DNA of 64,000 bases, from assembly GCF_000379605.1 (NCBI RefSeq), contig NZ_KB902624.1:1-64000 (forward strand), written 5' to 3'. Shown in pieces: positions 18,661 through 27,327 of the stretch (positions are counted from its first letter, which is position 1; every line of letters starts with the position of its first letter). A program made the translations under genes and the position numbers. Origin of the DNA: Rhizobium giardinii bv. giardinii H152 (GTDB taxonomy: Bacteria > Pseudomonadota > Alphaproteobacteria > Rhizobiales > Rhizobiaceae). The notes below the pieces were generated by a model that was not told where the DNA came from, searched no databases, and saw only the letters and a list, made by a program, of their open reading frames with translations.

Positions 18661-19737
18661 ATGACTGAAATCACAAGACGCAACGCACTCAAGCTGATGT
18701 CCGCGACGCTTATCGCAGGTGCCGGCGTTTCCATGCTGCCGGGAATGGCCTTTGCGGCCGGCACAATCACGGTGCTCAACTGGCAGGGCTATGGCACGGA
18801 CGAGGCCTGGTCGATCAAGGCCTTCCAGGAGGCAACCGGCATCGAGGTCGTGCACGATTACTACAGCTCGGAAGCCGAAATGCTGACCAAGCTGCGCACC
18901 AATCCCGGCACCTATGACCTGGTCGTCCTCAATGCGGCGCGCTGCGCCCAGGCGATGGCGGAAGACCTGATCTCGCCGATCGACTATGCCAAGGTGCCGA
19001 ACATCTCCTCGGTCGCGGAAAATCTGCGCTCCAACGAAAATTTCAACAAGGACGGCGTCGGTTATGCTGTCCCGTGGGTCTGGGGCCTCACCGCCATTGC
19101 CATGCGTGAAGGCCTGCCGAAGGCGGATAGCTATGCCGTGTTCGGCGACCCCGCATACAAGGGTCGCGTCGGTCTCCAGGACGATGCCGTCGGCGCCATC
19201 GCGGCCGCGGCCCTGCTGACGGGGCAGGACATGAACAATCCCAAGGATCTCGACCTCGTAAAGGAAACCCTCAAGGGCTTCAAGTCGAACGTCAAGCTGC
19301 TCTGGTCGACTGAGGACCAGTGGAACAAGTCCTTCGCCGCCAAGGAATTCGACGTGGCGATGTACTGGTCGGGCGGCGCGGTTCGTTCACGCCGCGTCAG
19401 CAAGCTGCCTGTCGATTTCGTCGTTCCGAAGGAAGGGGGAATCGGCTGGGTCGACGGTCTCGGCATTCCTGTCGGTGCCCCGAATGCAGAGGGAGCGCAT
19501 GCCTTCGCGAACTGGATGATCGATCCGAAGTTCTACGTGGAATGGGCTACCAAGGCCGGCGCTCCGGCATCGGCGAATACCGCTGCCATGGAAAGCTTGC
19601 CGGCCGACGATCTCAGCCGCCAGATCCACAAGCCGGAATACATTTCCAGCATGAGCATCATGTCGGCGCTTCCGGACGATCGCCGCGAGGCCTTCAACAA
19701 CCTCTGGCAGGAAGTGAAAGCTTTCTATGCGGAGTGA
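18661..19737 (+). CDS. ABC importer periplasmic binding protein, polyamine/PotD-like
   Basis: This 358-residue solute-binding protein belongs to the spermidine/putrescine-binding cluster. The N-terminus has a twin-arginine-like signal (TRRNALKLMSATLIAGAG) ending near AMAFAA at about residue 32. Mature sequence begins GTITVLNWQGYGTDEAW, typical for PotD-like proteins, where this strand contributes to a pocket for cationic or carboxylate ligands. ATG 18661 is chosen: AAAGAGGGG lies 7-15 bases upstream, and the earlier in-frame ATG at 18583 would disrupt the signal peptide. It is the first gene of a four-gene importer, overlapping the permease by 11 bases. The ligand is unknown; relatives carry polyamines, betaines, opines or aromatic amines. 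Confidence 0.88.
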   Translation: MTEITRRNALKLMSATLIAGAGVSMLPGMAFAAGTITVLNWQGYGTDEAWSIKAFQEATGIEVVHDYYSSEAEMLTKLRTNPGTYDLVVLNAARCAQAMAEDLISPIDYAKVPNISSVAENLRSNENFNKDGVGYAVPWVWGLTAIAMREGLPKADSYAVFGDPAYKGRVGLQDDAVGAIAAAALLTGQDMNNPKDLDLVKETLKGFKSNVKLLWSTEDQWNKSFAAKEFDVAMYWSGGAVRSRRVSKLPVDFVVPKEGGIGWVDGLGIPVGAPNAEGAHAFANWMIDPKFYVEWATKAGAPASANTAAMESLPADDLSRQIHKPEYISSMSIMSALPDDRREAFNNLWQEVKAFYAE

Positions 19738-20641
19738 CGCCATCCTCAACGATGCGGCGCGCGGATCTTCGGATCCGCGCCAGCGCCGCCCGATCCCGGC
19801 CTGGGTCGCCACGACGGCCCTGCTGCTGCCGACCTATGGCTGGCTGACGCTGGCGGTTCTGCTGCCGCTCTTGACGATGTTCGTTTTCAGCTTCATGTCG
19901 GCGACGCCGATGGGCAAGACGCCCATTGTCTTCACGCTGAAGCACTACCGCGCCTTCATCGACCAGCCGTATCTGATCAACATCGCCTGGACCTCGCTGG
20001 TCATCGGCTTCTGGACGACGCTGCTCTGCGCGGTTTTCGGCTTTCTTGCCGCGGTCGCGCTGGCAAGGGCAACAGTCGGACGCATGCGCGAGACATTGCT
20101 GGTGCTTCTCCTGCTGCCATTCTGGACAAACGGGCTGGTTCGCGTTTTCTCCTGGACGATGGTGTTGCGGGAAAACGGCTTTCTCGACGGCGTGGTGGAC
20201 ATGGTCCTGCCGGATATCGGCTCGATTTCGTTTCTTTATACGCGTTATGCCGTCGTTCTCGGTCTGGTCCACGGCTACCTGCCCTACATGATCCTTACCT
20301 GCTATATCGCCCTGTCGACGATCGATGACGCCATCATCGAGGCGGCTGCGAGCCTTGGCGCGCGCTGGTGGACCATTCTTCTGCGCATTCTCCTGCCACT
20401 GGCTGCCCCCGGCCTGATTTCGGGCGCAGTGCTCACCTTCGTGCCGGTGATCGGGTCCTTCATGGAGCCGCGCATTCTCGGCGGCAAGGTAGGCGTGACC
20501 ATGGGGACGGTGATCGAGGACCAGTTCACCCAGGCCTTCAACTGGCCGCTCGGGGCCGCCCTCTCGTTTACGCTGCTCGCCGTGGTTCTCGCAATTTTTG
20601 CAACCTTCTCCGGCGTCCTGCGCCGCGGCACGACGGCGTAA
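19727..20641 (+). CDS. ABC importer permease, PotB-like
   Basis: This inner-membrane permease has 304 residues and six predicted membrane helices. The EAA loop, which contacts the ATPase, is seen as DDAIIEAAASLGARWWTILL. The N-terminal 30 residues are a cytoplasmic, proline-rich tail, as in other PotB-like proteins. The start ATG overlaps the end of the binding-protein gene by 11 bases, indicating coupling. It forms a heterodimer with the next gene product. Confidence 0.9.
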   Translation: MRSDAILNDAARGSSDPRQRRPIPAWVATTALLLPTYGWLTLAVLLPLLTMFVFSFMSATPMGKTPIVFTLKHYRAFIDQPYLINIAWTSLVIGFWTTLLCAVFGFLAAVALARATVGRMRETLLVLLLLPFWTNGLVRVFSWTMVLRENGFLDGVVDMVLPDIGSISFLYTRYAVVLGLVHGYLPYMILTCYIALSTIDDAIIEAAASLGARWWTILLRILLPLAAPGLISGAVLTFVPVIGSFMEPRILGGKVGVTMGTVIEDQFTQAFNWPLGAALSFTLLAVVLAIFATFSGVLRRGTTA

Positions 20642-20651
20642 GGGGGCGACG

Positions 20652-21431
20652 ATGACACAGCTTGGTCGTATCTACCTTCTGGCGATCCTCATTTTTCTCT
20701 ACACGCCGATCCTGGTGATGATGGCGATGGGTTTCAACGAATCCCAGCTCTACGAACTGCCCTTCAGCTTTTCCACCCGTTGGTACGTTGCTCTGATGGA
20801 CAACCAGCAGCTCCTGAAGGCCGGCATGAACAGCATCATCATCGCGGTGATCACGGCGGTGATCTCCACCTGTCTCGGCACCATGGCCTCCATCGCCCTG
20901 TCGCGGCGTACGTTTCGCGGCAAAAGCCTGCTGCAACTGCTTCTCCTGCCTCCGATCGCCATTCCGTGGCTGATCACCGGCACGGCCATGCTCGTATTTT
21001 TCTACTGGTCCGGCATCGGTCGCGGCATGCACGCTTTGCTCATCGGCCATGTCGCGCTTGCCATTCCCTATGTGGTGCTGGTGGTGGGAACCGGTTTCAG
21101 CACGATCCGGGCTGACCTGGAAGAGGCGGCGATGAGCCTCGGTTCGACGCCGATCCACGCTTTCTTCGCGGTGACCCTGCCGCTCTTGTTCCCAAGCATT
21201 CTCGGCGCCGCGCTGTTTGCCTTCGCCGTTTCGCTCGATCAGTTCGTGATATCTTATTTTCTTGCCACGCCCGGCTATTCGACGCTGCCGGTCCAGATCT
21301 ACTCCGCGATCCGCAAGGGTTTCACGCCCGAAATCAACGCGATCTCGACGCTGCTGCTGCTCGGCTCGATGGCTGCGATCCTGATCTTTGCGCGCTTCGC
21401 CAAACCCGGAGATGTCCGTGACAAACGTTAA
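20652..21431 (+). CDS. ABC importer permease, PotC-like
   Basis: This second permease has 259 residues with six helices and the EAA loop RADLEEAAMSLGSTPIHAFF. ATG 20652 follows AGGGGGCGACG, a good ribosome site 10 bases after the previous stop; the frame extends further upstream only inside the preceding gene. Its 3' end overlaps the ATPase gene by 20 bases. Together with the preceding permease it makes the transmembrane channel. Confidence 0.9.
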   Translation: MTQLGRIYLLAILIFLYTPILVMMAMGFNESQLYELPFSFSTRWYVALMDNQQLLKAGMNSIIIAVITAVISTCLGTMASIALSRRTFRGKSLLQLLLLPPIAIPWLITGTAMLVFFYWSGIGRGMHALLIGHVALAIPYVVLVVGTGFSTIRADLEEAAMSLGSTPIHAFFAVTLPLLFPSILGAALFAFAVSLDQFVISYFLATPGYSTLPVQIYSAIRKGFTPEINAISTLLLLGSMAAILIFARFAKPGDVRDKR

Positions 21432-22467
21432 CGTAAATTCGGTCGCCAAGACCTATGGAACGACGCCGGTTCTGACCGACATCTCCACGGATTTCCCGGA
21501 AGGTTCCTTCACCAGCCTTCTCGGACCCTCCGGATCGGGGAAGACGACATTGCTGCGCATCATCGCCGGCTTCATCCGTCCGGACGAGGGCATCGTCAGC
21601 ATTGGCGGCAGGGATGTGACCCATGTCCCCGTCTGGGGACGCAACATCGGCATGATGTTCCAGTCCTATGCGCTATTCCCGCATATGACGATCGCACAGA
21701 ACGTCGCCTTCGGCCTCGGACGTCGCGGCATTCATGGCGCGGAGGCGCGCAAGCAGGTCGATGCGGCGCTGGAAATGGTGCACCTTCCCGGTTTCGCCGA
21801 TCGCATGCCGAAGCAGCTTTCCGGGGGCCAGCAGCAGCGGGTCGCGTTGGCCCGCGCTATGGTCATCAAGCCAAGCGTCCTGCTTCTCGATGAACCGCTT
21901 TCGGCGCTCGATCGCCGCCTGCGCCAGGAAATGCAGGTCGAACTCCTGCGCATCCAGCGCGAAAGCGGTTTGACTACGATCTTCGTCACGCATGACCAGG
22001 AAGAGGCGTTGACCCTTTCCGACAAGGTGGCGATCCTTGACAAGGGCCGGATCGTCCAGATCGGGGACCCGGAAACGGTTTATGAAAAGCCCCTGACGCG
22101 GTTCGCCGCCGAATTCCTCGGCGATTCGAACTTCCTCAAGGGTAAAGTCGAGAGTGGCGCCGTCCGTCTTGCCGACGGCACGGTCGTGCACGCAGCGGGC
22201 ACCTTGCCGGCCGATGGCGCGCAAGCTACGCTCGCCGTGCGTCCAGAAAAGATGTTTGTCGCCAAGGACCCGTCGCCCGGCAATCGTCTGACCGCGCGCA
22301 TCACGACCGTGATCTATGCGGGACAGGCGTTGTCCTACATTCTGGAAACCGCCGACGGCATGCAGGTCAAGCTCTTTGCCCAGAACCGCGACGGCAACGT
22401 CCTCAAGCAGGGCGAGACGGTGGTCCTCGGTTGGTCGGCAGATCATACCGTTGCGGTTGCGGACTGA
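21412..22467 (+). CDS. ABC importer ATPase, PotA-like
   Basis: This is the ATP-hydrolysing subunit of the importer (351 residues). Walker A is GPSGSGKTT, the Q-loop is MMFQSYALFP, the signature is LSGGQQQRVALARA, Walker B is VLLLDEPLSALD and the switch is FVTHDQEEAL. The last 110 residues form a TOBE domain, common for PotA/FbpC-type ATPases and often regulatory. ATG 21412 (GGAG directly before it) lies inside the preceding permease gene, which fits translational coupling; an earlier in-frame ATG at 21388 has no ribosome site. Confidence 0.92.
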   Translation: MSVTNVNVNSVAKTYGTTPVLTDISTDFPEGSFTSLLGPSGSGKTTLLRIIAGFIRPDEGIVSIGGRDVTHVPVWGRNIGMMFQSYALFPHMTIAQNVAFGLGRRGIHGAEARKQVDAALEMVHLPGFADRMPKQLSGGQQQRVALARAMVIKPSVLLLDEPLSALDRRLRQEMQVELLRIQRESGLTTIFVTHDQEEALTLSDKVAILDKGRIVQIGDPETVYEKPLTRFAAEFLGDSNFLKGKVESGAVRLADGTVVHAAGTLPADGAQATLAVRPEKMFVAKDPSPGNRLTARITTVIYAGQALSYILETADGMQVKLFAQNRDGNVLKQGETVVLGWSADHTVAVAD

Positions 22468-22471
22468 ACCC

Positions 22472-23068
22472 ATGCCGCTCGATCCGATCCCGAAAAGCAC
22501 GCTGCATCTCGTCATCGACATGCAGCGTCTGTTCGCCGATGAGACCGCCTGGCATACGCCGGCGATCCGGACGATCCTTCCGAACGTCGTCCGGCTGAGC
22601 CGCGAGCGGCTGGCGGAGACGCTGTTCGTCAAGTTCATCGTCCCACAGCGGGCGGAAGATGCAAAAGGCCGGTGGAAGAATTATTACCGCCGCTGGTCGA
22701 TGGTGACAGGCGAGGCGCTGGCGCCCGGAATGCTCGACCTCGTCGAGCCGCTGGCGCTGCTCGCGGGGGCTGACGCGCAGGTTGAGAAAGAGACGTTTTC
22801 CGTCTTCGGTACACCGGGTTTTGCCGAGAGGCTTGAATCCTTGGGCATCGATACGCTGGTGTTCAGCGGCGTCGAAACCGATGTCTGCGTACATGCCAGC
22901 GTGCTGGATGCGATCGATCTCGGATTTCGCGTCATCGTCGCTGCCGATGCCGTGGCAAGCGGCAACGAGACAGCGCATGGCATGATCCTCGCCCATCTCC
23001 TACCGCGCTTTGCGGAACAGTTGGAAATTGCCTCCACTCAGGCCATTCTGGAAGCGTGGGAATCTTAG
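22472..23068 (+). CDS. Isochorismatase-family cysteine hydrolase
   Basis: This 198-residue hydrolase has the triad D16 (LVIDMQ), K106 (VEKETF) and C139 (ETDVCVHAS). It starts four bases after the ABC ATPase gene and is therefore in the importer operon. The family includes nicotinamidases, N-carbamoylsarcosine amidases and other C-N hydrolases. The Asp-X-His-X(n)-His metal site of classical nicotinamidases is not apparent. Given the nicotinate genes nearby, an amidase acting on a nicotinate derivative is possible but unproven. It is a distant relative of NicF in this window (same fold, different sequence). It would act in the cytoplasm on the imported compound. Confidence 0.8.
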   Translation: MPLDPIPKSTLHLVIDMQRLFADETAWHTPAIRTILPNVVRLSRERLAETLFVKFIVPQRAEDAKGRWKNYYRRWSMVTGEALAPGMLDLVEPLALLAGADAQVEKETFSVFGTPGFAERLESLGIDTLVFSGVETDVCVHASVLDAIDLGFRVIVAADAVASGNETAHGMILAHLLPRFAEQLEIASTQAILEAWES

Positions 23069-23137
23069 CAGATGTCCCGATCGACCCAACATCGAAGCGC
23101 AGGCGGTAAAAAACCGCTCCGGGAAACGAGAGAGATC

Positions 23138-23629
23138 ATGAACGGCCCTTTTGAAGAGCATCCTTTCCGCTGCGTCGATCATGCCGGCGATGCGGTTGAT
23201 GGGGGGGCGGGGCGCAACAACGCCTATGTGCTCGGCGAACAGATCGGGTTCTTTTTGCGGCAGGCGAACCAGCGGCATGTGGCGATCTTCGGCGAACTGA
23301 TCGCGGAAAAGCTGACGACGACCCAGTGGGCGGCACTGGTCAAGCTCAAGGATCTGCAACCCTGTTCGCAGGGCAATCTCGGACGCGAGACCGCGATGGA
23401 CATGGCGACGATCAAGGGCGTCGTCGATCGGCTGGTCAAGCGCGGCCTGGTCAACACGGCGCCCGATTCCGCCGACGCGCGCCGACTGGTCCTGACCTTG
23501 ACCCGCGAGGGCGAGGATACGATCGCGCGCAACCTTTCGCAGGCGCTGGATGTTTCGCACAGGACGCTAGGGCCGCTCTCTCCTGCCGAACGCATGATGC
23601 TGATAGAACTTCTGCAGAAAATCTGTTGA
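23138..23629 (+). CDS. MarR-family regulator, paralogue of the nic MarR
   Basis: This protein of about 163 residues has a winged helix-turn-helix. The recognition segment GRETAMDMATIKGVVDRLVK and the wing PDSADARRLVLTLT closely parallel the MarR at 3761-4222 (ATIRGIIDRL), so the two are likely subfamily paralogues. A start at 23072 is possible, but ATG 23138 with GAGAGA upstream gives a normal MarR N-terminus; this is not certain. It follows the hydrolase gene by about 70 bases on the same strand. It probably controls the importer operon through the ATTTGTRTACAAAT palindromes at 18265-18568, by inference from position and from the shared GTATAC core. Confidence 0.78.
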   Translation: MNGPFEEHPFRCVDHAGDAVDGGAGRNNAYVLGEQIGFFLRQANQRHVAIFGELIAEKLTTTQWAALVKLKDLQPCSQGNLGRETAMDMATIKGVVDRLVKRGLVNTAPDSADARRLVLTLTREGEDTIARNLSQALDVSHRTLGPLSPAERMMLIELLQKIC

Positions 23630-23683
23630 GCGCCGGCTGCAGCCGGTGCGCCCACCCAATCCAAAAGATAATCGAGGCGACCA

Positions 23684-26029
23684 GTGAGCAATCATCATGA
23701 CGAGGTGCAGGCTGTCATTGCCTTGATGACCGACGAAGAAAAGATCGATTTCGTCAGCGGGCATGGGCTCTGGAGAACAGCGGCCATCCCGCGTCTCGGT
23801 ATTCCCTCGATCGTCATGACCGACGGAACCTACGGCGTGCGCTATTCGATGACGCAGATTGATTCCGGTTCGGATCCGGAGGCGGCTCTTGCGGCGTTCC
23901 AGGCCGTTGTCAACCGTCGCGCCGACGATGGTGGCCCGGGGATGTTTGGCGACACCCATCCTGCGACATGCTTTCCGAACGGCAATCTTCTGGGTTGTTC
24001 GTGGGATGTTGCCCTTGCAGAGAAACTGGGGCAGGCGCTGGCTGCCGAGTGCCGCGCGCTCGGTGTGGACCTGCTTCTCGGTCCGGGCATCAATATTCGC
24101 CGGACCCCGCTTGCCGGCCGTGCCTATGAATATTACTCCGAAGATCCCGTCGTTAGCGGCGATCTCGCCGCCGGGCTGATCCGTGGCCTGCAAGGTGCTG
24201 GTGTCGGCGCATCGCTCAAGCACTTTGCCTGCAACAACTCTGAGATCGACAGAACCAATATGAGTTCGGACGTCGACGAACGCGCGCTTCGTGAAATCTA
24301 CCTTGCCGGTTTTGAAAGGGTGATCGCAAAGAGCGATCCCTGGACGGTGATGAGCGCCTACAATCCGCTCAACGGCGTGCAATCCGCCGAGAACCACTGG
24401 TTGCTGACGGAGGTTCTCCGCGGGGAGTGGGGCTATAGCGGCGTGGTGATCTCGGATTGGCATGCGATCAAGGACCGGCCGGCGGCGGTGCATGCCGGCA
24501 CCGATCTCGACATGCCGGAAAGCGGGCCGCGCAAGGCGCGTCTCAGCGCTGCCCTTGAGGCCGGCGAACTGGACCGCGAGGCACTGGATCGATCTTGCCG
24601 AAACGTACTTTCACTCGTACGGCGGCTGTCAGGACTTCGGGTTCCGGCGGCTCCGGTGGATCTCGTGCGTCACCATGCCCTTGCCCGCCGCATGGCCGCC
24701 GAATCGATCGTCCTCCTGAAAAATGACGATGCGGCGCTGCCGCTCAAAAGCCTTGCGGGCAAGCGCATTCTCGTCGTCGGCGACGGGGCGATCCGCCCAA
24801 CCATCCAGGGCTCCGGCTCGGCCACGACGAATCCCTTTCGTGTTGATGTGCCTCTGGACGAAATCCGCGCCCTTGCGGCGGGCGCGATCATCGATTTCAT
24901 GCCCTTTGCCAAGGATGGCGTCGGCGACCTGGAAAAGCAGACCGCAGACGTTGTGGTCGCAGCAAGGGGCGCCGATGCAGTCGTCCTCTTCGCCAATCAT
25001 CGTACCGGCGCAGAGGGCGAGGGCACCGACCGATCCGACATCCGTCTCGCCGACGGCCAGGATGCCTTGATCGAGGCTGTGGCCTCCACAAATGCCCGGA
25101 GCATTGTCGCCCTCACCATGCCCGACGCCGTCACCATGCCGTGGATCGAAAAGGTAGATGCCGTTCTTGCCTGCTTCTATCCGGGGCAGGGCGGCGGCGC
25201 GGCGCTGGCGCAGGTGCTTTTCGGCAGGGTAAACCCTAGCGGAAAGCTCTCTACGACGCTGCCGCTTAGGATCCAGGATATTCCGGGCTTCCATACCTAT
25301 CCCGGCGAAAACGGCCATCATACCTACAGCGAAAGCATCTTCGCCGGATACCGCTATTATGATCTTCGCGCCATGGAGCCCCTTTTTCCTTTCGGTCATG
25401 GATTGAGCTACACGGACTTCGCCTACACTGATCTTTACGTCGACACCGACACCGTTGCGCCCGGCGTTTCTGTCAAGCTGCAATTCAGTCTTTGCAACAT
25501 GGGGAAGGTTTTCGGGCAGGAGGTCGTGCAAGTCTATGTTCGTCCAATCGAACCGGGGCTGAAACGGCCGGTCCGCGAACTCAAGGCGTTTTCCAAGCAT
25601 GCTCTTGCCCCGGGAGAGGCAGCAACCGTGGATATCGAGCTTCTGCCGCGGGACTTCCAGTATTTCGACACCGCAACGGGCCGCTGGACCCTGCGCGCCA
25701 AGGCGTTCGCTGTCGAAGTTGCAGCCTCATCGCGCGATATCCGACTGTCGCGAATCCTGCCCTGCGAGTCGGAGCCGATTCCCGTTCCGCGGATCGCGAC
25801 GACATCTTCACCCGCTGCGGTCTTCAGCCATCCCAAGGCTGAGGCGGCGCTGAAGTCCTTTTTCGTTAAGCGGCTGAACCTAGACGGGGATGAAGCCCAG
25901 GGGCTTCTCGATGGTACGCGCAAATCCTTTCTTGGCTTCTACGACACGCTTAGCTGGTCAATCGGCGAAAGCATTCCGGAGCCTGAGCTCGCGGCGCTGT
26001 TTGATGCATTAGACGAAGAAGAGCCGTGA
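23684..26029 (+). CDS. GH3 beta-glucosidase
   Basis: This exo-acting retaining glycosidase has 781 residues. The GH3 N-terminal barrel carries the nucleophile D258 in VVISDWHAIK. It is followed by the GH3 C-terminal sandwich (ESIVLLKNDDAALPL onward) and a fibronectin III-like domain near residues 610-690 (VQVYVRPIE, VRELKAFSKHALAPGE). It starts at GTG 23684, with GAGGCGACC before it. No signal peptide is present, so it acts inside the cell. This is the third glycosidase of the region, after those at 13271 and 15988, and would remove a terminal beta-glucoside or beta-xyloside. The C-terminal 80 residues extend past the fibronectin domain and may form a small helical cap. Confidence 0.9.
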   Translation: MSNHHDEVQAVIALMTDEEKIDFVSGHGLWRTAAIPRLGIPSIVMTDGTYGVRYSMTQIDSGSDPEAALAAFQAVVNRRADDGGPGMFGDTHPATCFPNGNLLGCSWDVALAEKLGQALAAECRALGVDLLLGPGINIRRTPLAGRAYEYYSEDPVVSGDLAAGLIRGLQGAGVGASLKHFACNNSEIDRTNMSSDVDERALREIYLAGFERVIAKSDPWTVMSAYNPLNGVQSAENHWLLTEVLRGEWGYSGVVISDWHAIKDRPAAVHAGTDLDMPESGPRKARLSAALEAGELDREALDRSCRNVLSLVRRLSGLRVPAAPVDLVRHHALARRMAAESIVLLKNDDAALPLKSLAGKRILVVGDGAIRPTIQGSGSATTNPFRVDVPLDEIRALAAGAIIDFMPFAKDGVGDLEKQTADVVVAARGADAVVLFANHRTGAEGEGTDRSDIRLADGQDALIEAVASTNARSIVALTMPDAVTMPWIEKVDAVLACFYPGQGGGAALAQVLFGRVNPSGKLSTTLPLRIQDIPGFHTYPGENGHHTYSESIFAGYRYYDLRAMEPLFPFGHGLSYTDFAYTDLYVDTDTVAPGVSVKLQFSLCNMGKVFGQEVVQVYVRPIEPGLKRPVRELKAFSKHALAPGEAATVDIELLPRDFQYFDTATGRWTLRAKAFAVEVAASSRDIRLSRILPCESEPIPVPRIATTSSPAAVFSHPKAEAALKSFFVKRLNLDGDEAQGLLDGTRKSFLGFYDTLSWSIGESIPEPELAALFDALDEEEP

Positions 26030-26290
26030 GCAGGTCAGGTGAAACGTGTGCGGGAAAAATATGCGTTTATTTCGTTTGATCTTTTCGGTCTGGTTGAGAG
26101 AATCGCAGATCAATTCGCCAGTCCAGCCTTGGCATCAATAGGACCACGCGCAACGTGGACTTTTTCATGCAGGGAAAGAGAAGGCTGACCATGAGTTAGC
26201 ACGGCGGCCAGAACTCGATCCTGCGGCTGCGTTCGGATCAGGAAGTGCCCAAAGCGGTGGACGCCGTTTGGAGATTAAAAGAGGTACTGC

Positions 26291-26620
26291 ATGAGCGGAG
26301 CGTCTATCAGCATCGATCCATTGCTCACGGCGGAAGCCTGGAGGAAGAGCGGCCGCGAGGTGGCGATCGCCACCGTCATAGAAACATGGGGTTCGGCGCC
26401 GCGACCGGCGGGCAGCCACCTGGTAATCGACGCTGAGGGTAATTTCGAAGGCTCCGTTTCCGGCGGCTGCGTCGAAGGCGCCGTCATCACGGAGGCGCTC
26501 GATGTCATCGGTAGCGGCGATCCCAGGATGCTGGAATTCGCCGTTGCCGACGAGACGGCATGGAGTGTCGGGCTTTCCTGCGGCGGGCGCATTCGCGTCT
26601 ATGTGGAAAGGCTCGCCTGA
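26291..26620 (+). CDS. XdhC/CoxI-type molybdenum enzyme maturation protein, N-terminal domain
   Basis: This 109-residue protein equals the XdhC_CoxI domain (WRKSGREVAIATVIETWGSA, then GSVSGGCVEGAVI and GLSCGGRIRVYVE, the conserved glycine- and cysteine-rich loops). Such proteins bind the molybdenum cofactor, assist its sulfuration and insert it into xanthine-dehydrogenase-type enzymes. Here the usual two-domain XdhC is split: this gene carries the N-terminal domain and the next the Rossmann domain, with stop and start overlapping by one base (TGATG). The only molybdenum hydroxylase in the window is NicB, the likely client. Confidence 0.85.
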   Translation: MSGASISIDPLLTAEAWRKSGREVAIATVIETWGSAPRPAGSHLVIDAEGNFEGSVSGGCVEGAVITEALDVIGSGDPRMLEFAVADETAWSVGLSCGGRIRVYVERLA

Positions 26621-27327
26621 TGGAGCTTGCGACGCTGGAGCGGCTGAATGCCTGTCGGCAGGCCCGGATTCCCGCCGTATTGGTCACCGATCTCGGTGGT
26701 GGCCATGCGAGCGTCATTGCAGAAGGTGACCAGCTCCATGGTGCGCTCGGCGAGGCGGTGGCTGCGGCATTTCGCTCCGGACACGCCAGTGTTGTCGAGG
26801 CCGATGGCGGGAGCTACTTCCTAAACGTCCATCGGCCGCCGCGGGGTATCGTCATCATCGGCGCCGTTCATATCAGCCAGGTCCTGGCGCGGATGGCGGC
26901 GCTTGTCGGCTTCGACACCAGGATCATCGATCCGCGCATGGCGTTCGCGACGCCGGAGCGTTTTGCCGGCATTGATCTCAGGAGCGACTGGCCTGTTGAC
27001 GTTTTGAAGGCAAAACCGCTCGACGCCTACACGGCACTGGTCGCGCTCACCCACGATCCGATGATAGACGACTTTCCGATTGCAGAGGCCCTACGCCGGG
27101 GCTGCTTCTATGTCGGGGCACTCGGTAGCCGGAAAACCCATGCGTCCCGTCTTGAGCGTCTGAAGGCTGAGGGCTTCCCGGACGAGACGCTCGCCCGTAT
27201 CAACGGCCCGGTCGGGCTTAATATTGGCGCTGTCAGTCCGGCAGAGATCGCCGTCGCCATCTTGGCCCAGATCATCGAAGCGATGCGATTGCGCGACGTC
27301 GCGTCGGCGAAAGGCGATATCAGATGA
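26620..27327 (+). CDS. XdhC-type maturation protein, XdhC domain plus Rossmann domain
   Basis: This 235-residue protein has a short XdhC_CoxI-like N-terminus (IPAVLVTDLGGGHASVIAEG) and a C-terminal Rossmann domain (GIVIIGAVHISQVLARMAAL; YVGALGSRKTHASRLERL; GLNIGAVSPAEIAVAILAQI). ATG 26620 overlaps the preceding stop. Its own stop overlaps the next gene start by four bases. It should act with the upstream gene to load molybdenum cofactor into NicB. The operon order xdhC-xdhC-mocA-like is common in rhizobia. Confidence 0.85.
   Translation: MELATLERLNACRQARIPAVLVTDLGGGHASVIAEGDQLHGALGEAVAAAFRSGHASVVEADGGSYFLNVHRPPRGIVIIGAVHISQVLARMAALVGFDTRIIDPRMAFATPERFAGIDLRSDWPVDVLKAKPLDAYTALVALTHDPMIDDFPIAEALRRGCFYVGALGSRKTHASRLERLKAEGFPDETLARINGPVGLNIGAVSPAEIAVAILAQIIEAMRLRDVASAKGDIR

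Noticed and set aside
22472..23068. Classical nicotinamidase
   Set aside because: The family triad is present but the Asp/His/His metal site typical of nicotinamidase is not evident, so only the broad family is named.
26030..26290. Possible coding remnant before the XdhC genes
   Set aside because: One frame reads a short plausible peptide near 26200-26290, but it lacks a start and a recognisable family.
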